A stretch of DNA of 48,953 nucleotides from Prosthecobacter sp. Lineage in GTDB: Bacteria > Verrucomicrobiota > Verrucomicrobiia > Verrucomicrobiales > Verrucomicrobiaceae. This document shows, piece after piece, positions 7,166 to 15,456 of this stretch. The DNA lies in the NCBI GenBank assembly GCA_030827515.1, contig JAUREI010000007.1:1-48953 (forward strand). Reading direction: 5' to 3'. Every line of letters starts with the position of its first letter. Position 1 is the stretch's first letter. The notes beneath the pieces were generated by a model. That model had not been told where the DNA came from and did no database searches. It was given only the letters and a program-made list of their open reading frames with translations. A program made the translations under genes and the position numbers.

Positions 7166-9517
7166 TCACGAACGGCGCACGACCTGAACCGCATCAAGGT
7201 GGACATTGCCCTTGGCGCCGTCGGTGCGGAAGATGACGGCCGCCTCCTCGCCCGCCTGGAAGCGGAAGCTGCCCAGGCTGTGGGCCCCCTGCTTGCCGGA
7301 GGCCGGCTTGGACTGGTCGACCCGCAGGGTCTTCTCGCCGTCGGCGCTGAGCACGCTGACAGGTGCCGCCTTGGCACGATTTTCGTGCGGCTGCCAGTAG
7401 ATGAAAACCTCGTAGGTGCCGCTTTCCTTGACGGCGAAGGAGAAGCGCGCGCTGGCGTCCTTGCCCTGGGTGTAGCTGTAATGGTTGCCGACAAAGGGCT
7501 TGAGGCCCTCGCCCTTCGACCAGGTGCCGGTCAACTCGGCGTCCTCGTCGTCGATGACCAGGCCTTCGAGCTTCTTCGGATCGATGCTGTCACTGGCCAC
7601 CTCGGGCAACTGGCGGGCGTTGGCCGGCAGGTAGAGATCGCCCTCCAGGCTGTCACGGCGCATGGCACCGGGCTTGGTCATCAGGTCCTTGAGGATGTCG
7701 AGATACTGCTCGTAAACGCCACGCGGCGTGGTGTGATGCCGGACGCTGATCCAGGCGGCCTTGCCGACCACCTCGCCCATCATGCCGCAGGTGCGCATGA
7801 CGCGCGTGCTGCCGAGCGCCCAGCGGTCGACGCTGATGTTGCGGCCGGCCATGAACAGGTTGGAGACGTCCTTGGAGTAGAAACAGCGGTAGGGCACCGG
7901 GTAGCCGTTCTTGCGGTCGGTGTGCTTGCCGAACTCGGCGCGCGAGATGAAGGGGTTGTCCGGAAACTTGCCGGCATACTGCTCCTTCGGGTAGTGCAGG
8001 TCCTGATCCCAGGTGGTCGGCACGCAGGCGTCGGGCTGGATGACGCCCTTGACCATGTCCTCGCCCTTGAGCAGGAAGTCGCCGACGATGCGGCGCGACT
8101 CGCGGGTGCCGCCAACGTAGGCCAGCCACTTCATGTCATAGCTGCCATACTTTTCCGGCAGGTGTTTTTTCAGCGCGCTGACCGCGCCATAGACCGCACG
8201 GAAGTTCCAGTCGCGGATGCGCTCGAGGCCGAGGATCGGGTGCTGATCAAAGCCGCTTTCCCAGAACCATTCCCCGTGGACAAACTCCTCCATGTCCGGC
8301 GCCGGCGTGTAGCCCAGGTCATAGCCGGACTGGTTGGCCTTGTTCTTGACGCCCACCGGCTCCATTTTGCGGGGTTCCGGGAAGTCGTCGAGACCGAGCG
8401 GCAATGCCCAGGGCGTCTCCGGCCAGGCGCGCGGCTGGGCGACCTTCTTGAGGACCCACATGTTGCTCATGCCCATGCGACCCTTTTCCTCCATGAGAAT
8501 CTCCGCGCCGGCGAGTGCGCCAACGCTGCCGTGGCCGGTGCAGTCGCTGAAGAACTTGCCGCGGTAACGGGTCTCCCGGCCCGTGCGCGTGTCGAGTCCG
8601 GTGACGCTGCGGATGCGGCGTTCCTCGCCGGGAGCCATTTCGACGGCGTAGACATGGGTGTTGAGGAAGAGGTCAATGTTCTTCTCGGCGCGCACGACTT
8701 CCTCCTTGAGGCGGTCGTTGAACTCCTCCGGCGAGGCGGCCGGGCTGTTGCTGGCGCGGTCGGCAAACTCCTCGACGATTTCGCCCAGATGAGGGTACAG
8801 ACCGCGGCGCGTGCCGCCCATGGCCCACACCTGGACCTCACCGGAGCCATTGCCGCCGAGCACGGGGCGATTCTGGATGAAGGCCACCTTGAGACCCTGG
8901 CGGGCACCGCTGATCGCCGCGCCCAGCCCGGAGTAACCACCGCCGACGACCACAAGATCGTATTCCTCGGTCTCCGGCGCCGTTTTCGGCAGACCCAGCG
9001 CTTCGCGTCGCAGCTGGTTGGTGGCGGCGAAATCCTCCGGTGGCGTGAAGCCGGCCTCGCGCGTCAGCAGCAGGGCGTCGACACGGCCTTCAAAACCCGT
9101 GAGGTCATGCAGGCCGAGTTCCGCCTTGCCGGCGACCAGTTCCGCTTCGCCCGCGAGTTGCCAGAGCCAGTCCCGGCCCTCCGTGCCGAGCACCTTGGCG
9201 AGTTTTGTGCCATTGACGCTGACCTGAAACTTGCCGGGGGCACCGGGCGCCTCCCAGGGCCCCACCCAGTTCTTCGTGCGCACCCAGACGCGGTAACGAC
9301 CGGGTTCGGCGACCGTCACCTCGGTGCGGGCGTCCTTCACCGGCGCGCCCATGCCATGGGCCAGCAGGTAGGGCGAACCCATGATGTCGATGAACTGCGT
9401 GTCGAGCATCCAGCCACCCGGGTCGGCGAAGGATTCCGCCTCGACCCAGAGCGGCTGGGCCTGGCTGGTCAGGGCGGAAGCCGCAAGGGCGGCAAGGAAA
9501 AGGCGGGGCGATTTCAT
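7166..9517 (-). CDS. Secreted FAD-dependent oxidoreductase with carbohydrate-binding-like flanks
   Basis: A 783-residue exported protein. Signal peptide at residues 1-20 (ending LTSQA), a beta-rich N-terminal module (about 21-155), then an FAD_oxidored domain whose dinucleotide-binding loop is VVVGGGYSG (190-197). After the flavin domain come SDCTGHG, GRNISVD and ALGSTRVMRTCGMMG, all typical of this family. The C-terminal 115 residues resemble golvesin/xanthan-lyase-type beta-sandwich domains (YEVFIYWQPH). The substrate is probably a sugar or sugar-like alcohol in the periplasm, inferred from the domain company and the adjacent LacI-type regulator. The open frame continues far upstream, but only the Met at 9517 gives a signal peptide; the extension would run through the divergent lacI-type gene. 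Confidence 0.88.
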   Translation of the reverse strand: MKSPRLFLAALAASALTSQAQPLWVEAESFADPGGWMLDTQFIDIMGSPYLLAHGMGAPVKDARTEVTVAEPGRYRVWVRTKNWVGPWEAPGAPGKFQVSVNGTKLAKVLGTEGRDWLWQLAGEAELVAGKAELGLHDLTGFEGRVDALLLTREAGFTPPEDFAATNQLRREALGLPKTAPETEEYDLVVVGGGYSGLGAAISGARQGLKVAFIQNRPVLGGNGSGEVQVWAMGGTRRGLYPHLGEIVEEFADRASNSPAASPEEFNDRLKEEVVRAEKNIDLFLNTHVYAVEMAPGEERRIRSVTGLDTRTGRETRYRGKFFSDCTGHGSVGALAGAEILMEEKGRMGMSNMWVLKKVAQPRAWPETPWALPLGLDDFPEPRKMEPVGVKNKANQSGYDLGYTPAPDMEEFVHGEWFWESGFDQHPILGLERIRDWNFRAVYGAVSALKKHLPEKYGSYDMKWLAYVGGTRESRRIVGDFLLKGEDMVKGVIQPDACVPTTWDQDLHYPKEQYAGKFPDNPFISRAEFGKHTDRKNGYPVPYRCFYSKDVSNLFMAGRNISVDRWALGSTRVMRTCGMMGEVVGKAAWISVRHHTTPRGVYEQYLDILKDLMTKPGAMRRDSLEGDLYLPANARQLPEVASDSIDPKKLEGLVIDDEDAELTGTWSKGEGLKPFVGNHYSYTQGKDASARFSFAVKESGTYEVFIYWQPHENRAKAAPVSVLSADGEKTLRVDQSKPASGKQGAHSLGSFRFQAGEEAAVIFRTDGAKGNVHLDAVQVVRRS

Positions 9518-9531
9518 AAGATGGAAATGAT

Positions 9532-9561
9532 AGTCTAAACGCCGGCGGCACTCGCTTGCAA
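9532..9561 (-). promoter_or_regulatory. Predicted promoter of the FAD oxidoreductase gene
   Basis: On the minus strand a TTGCAA box (9561-9556) and a TAGACT box (9537-9532) are 18 bases apart. The -10 box ends 14 bases before the ATG at 9517, implying a very short leader. The same TAGACT sequence occurs in the predicted hppA promoter. Confidence 0.5.
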
Positions 9562-9573
9562 TCCTCGGATATT

Positions 9574-9586
9574 TGTTACAGTAACA
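9574..9586. promoter_or_regulatory. LacI-family operator TGTTACAGTAACA
   Basis: A perfect inverted repeat, TGTTAC and GTAACA around a central A. It lies 3 bases before the start of the LacI-type gene and 12 bases upstream of the -35 box of the divergent FAD oxidoreductase promoter. The position suits control of both genes by the adjacent regulator, including autoregulation. TGTTAC-N-GTAACA operators are, from memory, a known type for LacI-family regulators in this group. Confidence 0.7.
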
Positions 9587-9589
9587 GAC

Positions 9590-10609
9590 ATGGCCAGCCC
9601 CTCGCTCAGTGACATCGCCGAACGCGTCGGCGTGTCGAAGATGACCGTCTCTCGCGCCCTGCGCGGTGGCCGTCACGTCTCCAGCGAACTGCGCAAACGC
9701 ATCGAAGCTGCGGCACGGTCCATGGGTTGGCAGCCGGACCCGGAGATCGCCCGGCTGATGACCCGTTTGCGGACCGGGCGACGCGCCATGGAAGCGCCGG
9801 CCCTGGCCTTCGTGTGGTCGGACCGGCGCGACACGGTCCCGCCGTCCCCCTGGGGAGCCGAACTGTTTGAAGGCGCCACGCGCCGGGCGACGGAACTGGG
9901 TTACCAACTCGAGGAGTTTCACCTCAAGGCCCGCGGCATGAACGGCCGGCGTCTCTCGGAGGTCCTGCTTGCCCGCGGCATCCGCGGTCTGATCCTCTCG
10001 CCCCTGATCTCGCGCAGCCGAGCCCGCGTGCCGATCCGCTGGGAGGACTTCAGCAGCGTCGTCATCGGCTTGGGGTATGCCCGCCCGGAACTGCACCGGG
10101 TCCACCACCATCACTTCCTCGGCATGATGACCGCCCTGCGCGTCCTGCGTCGCCAGGGCTACCGTCGAATCGGCTTTTACTCCGAACGAACGGTCAACGA
10201 GCGCATGTTCGGCGCCTGGGCGGCGAGCTTCCTGACCCATCATCCCCTGCCCCCAACCCAAGCTTCCGAGTTGCTGCGCCTGGTCCGCCGGTCGGCGCGA
10301 GAGGACTTTCTCGACTGGCTGCGCCAGACCCGCCCGGAGGTGGTGATCGACAGCGGCCAGCGCTGCCTGAACTGGATGGGCGATCTCCCGGCTGCGGACC
10401 GTGCCCAGGCTTGCACCCTCAGTTGGAGCCGGGACCGGCCGGAACTGGGCGGCATCGACCAGCAGGCTGCAGTCCTCGGCGCGGCGGCGGTGGACCTCCT
10501 GGCGGAGCAGGTCGGCAGCAACGCGCGCGGGGTGCCCGAGCATCCGAAAATCGTCATGACGGCCGGCGCCTGGCGCGATCCGGCGCAGGCGGCGACCGGT
10601 TTTTCTTGA
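9590..10609 (+). CDS. LacI-family transcriptional regulator
   Basis: A 339-residue repressor-type protein. The N-terminal helix-turn-helix is clear: SLSDIAERVGVSKMTVSRALRGG, then a hinge helix near ELRKRIEAAARSMGWQPD. The rest is a periplasmic-binding-protein-like effector domain (about residues 65-330) with FEGATRRATELGYQ and LRRQGYRRIGFYSE as typical elements. It would sense a small ligand, often a sugar, and bind the palindrome at 9574-9586 immediately before its own start. The divergent secreted FAD oxidoreductase is the obvious target gene. The MTRLRTGRRAMEAPALAFVW linker is common in Verrucomicrobiota members of the family. Confidence 0.92.
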   Translation: MASPSLSDIAERVGVSKMTVSRALRGGRHVSSELRKRIEAAARSMGWQPDPEIARLMTRLRTGRRAMEAPALAFVWSDRRDTVPPSPWGAELFEGATRRATELGYQLEEFHLKARGMNGRRLSEVLLARGIRGLILSPLISRSRARVPIRWEDFSSVVIGLGYARPELHRVHHHHFLGMMTALRVLRRQGYRRIGFYSERTVNERMFGAWAASFLTHHPLPPTQASELLRLVRRSAREDFLDWLRQTRPEVVIDSGQRCLNWMGDLPAADRAQACTLSWSRDRPELGGIDQQAAVLGAAAVDLLAEQVGSNARGVPEHPKIVMTAGAWRDPAQAATGFS

Positions 10610-10611
10610 GA

Positions 10612-10652
10612 CCCCATCAAAAAGAGTCTTGCCCCATCACAAAAGAGTCTTG
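10612..10652. repeat. Tandem direct repeat of about 20 bp upstream of hppA
   Basis: Two adjacent copies, CCCCATCAAAAAGAGTCTTG (10612-10631) and the same with one inserted C (10632-10652). They lie between the lacI-type stop codon and the predicted hppA promoter, and the second copy runs into its -35 box. They could be activator or repressor half-sites, or simply a recent duplication. Confidence 0.7.
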
Positions 10653-10677
10653 CCAGATGCAAGGAAGCCTCTAGACT
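10650..10677 (+). promoter_or_regulatory. Predicted promoter of hppA
   Basis: TTGCCA (10650-10655) and TAGACT (10672-10677) are separated by 16 bases. Transcription from here would give a leader of about 45 bases that contains the hairpin at 10692-10719. Confidence 0.45.
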
Positions 10678-10691
10678 CGCCCGCTTCTTGT

Positions 10692-10719
10692 ACCGGCCCC
10701 AACCAGCCGGTTGTTTTTT
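10692..10719 (+). terminator. Hairpin plus T-run in the hppA leader
   Basis: ACCGGC (10692-10697) and GCCGGT (10706-10711) form a perfect 6-bp stem around an 8-base loop, followed by TGTTTTTTA. It looks like an intrinsic terminator. It may end lacI read-through, but it also lies downstream of the predicted hppA promoter and 10 bases before the hppA ATG, so it could act as an attenuator. Confidence 0.5.
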
Positions 10720-10728
10720 ATTCTCCCG

Positions 10729-12780
<2,052 letters not shown>

Positions 12781-12801
12781 GACCTCCGCCGGGCACCGCC
12801 C

Positions 12802-13005
12802 TCAGCGGCTGCGCCGGCCCGTGGCGACCGGTTTACGGTTCTGCTCCCGGCGCCATTCGGTCCGGTGGTTGCGCGCCCACTCATTGAGGGCCCGTTCGAA
12901 ACCCACATCACGCCCCTCGCTTTCACTCACCAGCCACTTGTGGCGCTGGATCTGATCCAGTTCGGCAAGAAAGGCGGCGTAGGGACTGCTCACTGCGTCA
13001 TCCAT
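12802..13005 (-). CDS. Small conserved-looking hypothetical protein
   Basis: A 67-residue protein, MDDAVSSPYAAFLAELDQ and onward, ending in a basic tail. The pattern LDQIQRHKWLVSESEGRDVGFERALNEWARNHRTEWRR is amphipathic and helical with a conserved-looking HKW...GRDVGFE core, somewhat like the short module found in DUF4032-type proteins. The function is unknown. The frame is open further upstream to 13104 but the first part is cysteine-rich and unlike a protein N-terminus, so I start at 13005. It converges on hppA with a 21-base gap. Confidence 0.65.
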   Translation of the reverse strand: MDDAVSSPYAAFLAELDQIQRHKWLVSESEGRDVGFERALNEWARNHRTEWRREQNRKPVATGRRSR

Positions 13006-13097
13006 GACAGGATAACATGGGCCCGCGGGGCAGGCCTTGCAAGGACTTCGCCCTGATCCGCGGAGGCAAAAAACGGCGGCGCCCCCACAGAAACCGA

Positions 13098-13126
13098 ATG
13101 ACAAACCCGCGGCGCGGGCCTATGTT
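13098..13126 (+). promoter_or_regulatory. Predicted promoter of the tRNA-Thr gene
   Basis: ATGACA (13098-13103) and TATGTT (13121-13126) are spaced by 17 bases and end 24 bases before the mature tRNA 5' end. Confidence 0.4.
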
Positions 13127-13150
13127 TCAGGCTCATCCGCACCCACCAGT

Positions 13151-13225
13151 GCCGGAGTAGCTCAGTGGTAGAGCATCTCATTCGTAATGAGAGGGTCGCG
13201 GGTTCGAATCCCGCCTTCGGCTCCA
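13151..13225 (+). tRNA. tRNA-Thr (anticodon CGT)
   Basis: A complete cloverleaf: acceptor GCCGGAG pairs with CTTCGGC (one G-T pair). The D arm contains AGCTCAGTGGTAGAGC, the anticodon stem TCTCA/TGAGA encloses loop TTCGTAA with anticodon CGT, and the T arm GCGGG-TTCGAAT-CCCGC is perfect. T is the discriminator and CCA is encoded (13223-13225). The CGU anticodon reads ACG, so the tRNA is threonine-specific. Confidence 0.97.
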
Positions 13226-14067
13226 TGGCAACCATGCCCCGCAGTCCAGCCAGGCCCGCCCAAACCAGCGGAGACCCCCCGGCGGCGAAGAACCTTCTTC
13301 GCATCATGCTGCTCCTTCTGTCGGTCACCGTGACCGCCATCCTTTTGGCCTTCAGCCTGAACCGCCAACCTGTCATCAATCCTTACCAAGTCCTGTTGAC
13401 CGATGCCGCCGGCGACAGCTTCCGCTCCGGTTCGGCCCAGAGCCTCGACCACCTCGAACGGGTGACCCAGGCCTTTTTTGAGGCATCCAGTCCTGAATCC
13501 CTGCTGGTCGTCTGCCGAGATCCCGCACGGGTGAAGCCGCTCATGGCCCGCCATCACCGCCGTCACCCCCTGCAACCGCTCGACTGGCAGGGACTGGATT
13601 GGGCCAGGCCACTGCGCGAGCCCGGTCGCACCCTCTTCCTGACCCAGTCGACCTGCGCCGACCGCGAACCGATGCAACTCGTCATCGAACTTTCCCGCCG
13701 CGGGTTCCACGTCGACTGGGAGAGCCACGTGGGCTACAGCGAGATGGAATGGCCTGATTTCCTGGCCCACCGCCCGACCTCACCCACCCTCTTTCGCGTG
13801 TTCGTCACCCTGCTGGACCCGCCCTCCGAAACGACCGGCAGCCCGGACCGGCTGGAACTGGTGCATCCCGATCATCCCTCCCCCCTGCAGGCCAGCCTGA
13901 GCCGGAATGACGCCCTCTGGACCGAACTGGGGAGCCAACTGGCGGAGGGAGGCTGGAAAAAAGTTCCGCTGACCCTGCGATTGTGTTATGACGAGGATAT
14001 TCAGGATCCCAGCACGGTTCGCATCGTCGGTATCGAAGGTAGAGGCTGGTTGATGCTGAACCAATAA
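13225..14067 (+). CDS. Single-pass membrane protein of unknown function
   Basis: A 280-residue protein with a proline-rich cytoplasmic N-terminus and one membrane helix (about residues 25-43, NLLRIMLLLLSVTVTAILLAF). The remainder should face the periplasm and has alternating alpha/beta segments such as ESLLVVCRD, RTLFLTQSTCAD and PMQLVIELSRRGFHVDW. I do not recognise the family. The first ATG (13225) uses the final A of the tRNA-Thr CCA end; a second ATG at 13234 would avoid the overlap. The stop is 15 bases before the GTG of the phosphatase-like gene, so the two may form an operon. Confidence 0.75.
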   Translation: MATMPRSPARPAQTSGDPPAAKNLLRIMLLLLSVTVTAILLAFSLNRQPVINPYQVLLTDAAGDSFRSGSAQSLDHLERVTQAFFEASSPESLLVVCRDPARVKPLMARHHRRHPLQPLDWQGLDWARPLREPGRTLFLTQSTCADREPMQLVIELSRRGFHVDWESHVGYSEMEWPDFLAHRPTSPTLFRVFVTLLDPPSETTGSPDRLELVHPDHPSPLQASLSRNDALWTELGSQLAEGGWKKVPLTLRLCYDEDIQDPSTVRIVGIEGRGWLMLNQ

Positions 14068-14082
14068 CAGGAGTCGACGCAC

Positions 14083-15339
14083 GTGAGCAAATCCACCAAG
14101 AAATCCGCCAAGCCAGCCACCAAGGCAGCATCCCCTTCCGCCAAGGCCGCCTCCAAAAAAGCTCCTGCGCCAAAACCTTCCGCCCGGAAATCGACACCAG
14201 CCGCCAAGAAACCGGCCCCGGCGAAGAAACCCGCCGCCAAGAAACCGGCCCCGGCCAAGAAACCCGCCGCCAAGGCCGCGCCCGCCAAGAAGCCGGCCCC
14301 GGCCAAGAAACCCGCCGCCAAGGCCGCTCCCGCCAAGAAGCCGGCCCCGACCAAGAAACCCGCCGCCAAGGCCGCGCCCGCCAAGAAGCCGGCCCCGGCC
14401 AAGAAAACCGCCGCCAAGGCCGCGCCTGCCAAGAAACCCACTCCGGCCGCAGCCAGTCCCAAGCCCGCCGCCAAGGCCGCGCCCGTGGTCAAGGTCAAGC
14501 CCGGCGATCCGCTCTATTACGATTCCCACATGCACACGCCCCTGTGCAAGCATGCCTGGGGTGAACCGGAGGAGTATGCCGCCCAAGCCCTCAAGGCCGG
14601 GCTGAAGGGCATCATCTTCACCTGCCACTGCCCGATGCCCGACGGGTTCTGGCCCAGCGTGCGCATGGCGAACAGCGAATTCGACACCTATGTCGAAATC
14701 GTCCGCCGGGCCGCCAAGGCCTTTGAGGGCCGACTTGACGTCTGCCTCGGTCTGGAGAGCGAATTCTTCCCCGGCTGCGAGGAGTGGATCCGCAGCCTGC
14801 ACGAACGCGCCGACTTTGATTACATCCTTGGCGGCCTGCACTGGCAGGCCAAGGAATACCTGTCCAAGTTTGAGGTCGGGACGATCGAAAACTTTCGCCG
14901 CACCTACTTCGAGCACCTCGCCCAAAGCGCCGAATCCGGCCTCTATGACTGCCTCGCCCATCCCGACCTGGTGAAGAACTACCACCCGGACAGCTGGTGC
15001 TTTGCCATCATCAAGAATTCGGCCGAAGCCGCCCTCGACCGCATCGCCAAGACCGGTGTGGCCATGGAACTCAACACTTCCGGCCTCAACAAGAGCTACT
15101 CGGAGATGAACCCCGGCAACGAAATGCTGCGCATGATGTCGGAGCGCGGCATCCCGATCGTCATCGGGTCCGACGCCCACCGGGCCAACCGGGTCGGCGA
15201 ACATTTCATCACCGCCCTCAACAACCTCACCGAGGCCGGTTACGAAAAGGTCAGCTACTTCCAGAAGCGCCAGCGCATCGACCTGAAGATCAGCGACGTG
15301 CTGTCGAGCATCAAGCGCGCCGCCGACGCCAACCTCTGA
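14083..15339 (+). CDS. PHP-domain histidinol-phosphatase-like protein with histone-H1-like tail
   Basis: A 418-residue fusion. Residues 1-140 are almost only Ala, Lys and Pro in AKKPA/PAKKPAAKAA repeats, like the C-terminal tail of histone H1 and bacterial H1-like proteins; it should be disordered and bind DNA, RNA or polyphosphate. From residue 145 follows a PHP metal-dependent phosphoesterase domain. The metal-binding start is DSHMHTPLC (His149, His151); FTCHCP, LGLESEFFPG, LGGLHW, CLAHPDL, MELNTSG and IGSDAHR follow in the order of HisJ/HisK-type histidinol phosphatases. The GTG start has an AGGAG at 14069-14073, nine bases upstream, one of the clearest ribosome binding sites in the window. 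Whether it acts on histidinol phosphate or a nucleic-acid-related substrate cannot be told. Confidence 0.88.
   Translation: MSKSTKKSAKPATKAASPSAKAASKKAPAPKPSARKSTPAAKKPAPAKKPAAKKPAPAKKPAAKAAPAKKPAPAKKPAAKAAPAKKPAPTKKPAAKAAPAKKPAPAKKTAAKAAPAKKPTPAAASPKPAAKAAPVVKVKPGDPLYYDSHMHTPLCKHAWGEPEEYAAQALKAGLKGIIFTCHCPMPDGFWPSVRMANSEFDTYVEIVRRAAKAFEGRLDVCLGLESEFFPGCEEWIRSLHERADFDYILGGLHWQAKEYLSKFEVGTIENFRRTYFEHLAQSAESGLYDCLAHPDLVKNYHPDSWCFAIIKNSAEAALDRIAKTGVAMELNTSGLNKSYSEMNPGNEMLRMMSERGIPIVIGSDAHRANRVGEHFITALNNLTEAGYEKVSYFQKRQRIDLKISDVLSSIKRAADANL
14257..14448 (+). repeat. Four tandem 48-bp repeats encoding the lysine-rich tail
   Basis: Copies begin at 14257, 14305, 14353 and 14401, each with AAGAAACCCGCCGCCAAGG or a close variant. 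Each unit encodes 16 residues of the KKPAAKAAPAKKPAPA type. Nucleotide identity is high enough to suggest recent expansion and likely length variation between strains. Confidence 0.9.
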
Positions 15340-15456
15340 GCCGCACCGTTGCGGGCGCATCCGGTCTTCACCGGGTGACGTTATCCTCCGTCGGCGGGCT
15401 GGGGCGGGCATTGACGCCTTGCCATTTGCCACGCCCCCGCCACTGTCCCTCTTCCG

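Noticed and set aside
7121-9538. 805-codon plus-strand frame opposite the FAD oxidoreductase
   Set aside because: The minus strand carries the flavin-binding motif, signal peptide and promoter; the plus frame has no family features.
14257-14448. Regular 48-bp repeats as a possible CRISPR array
   Set aside because: There are no unique spacers, the repeats are contiguous and in frame, and they encode the lysine-rich tail.
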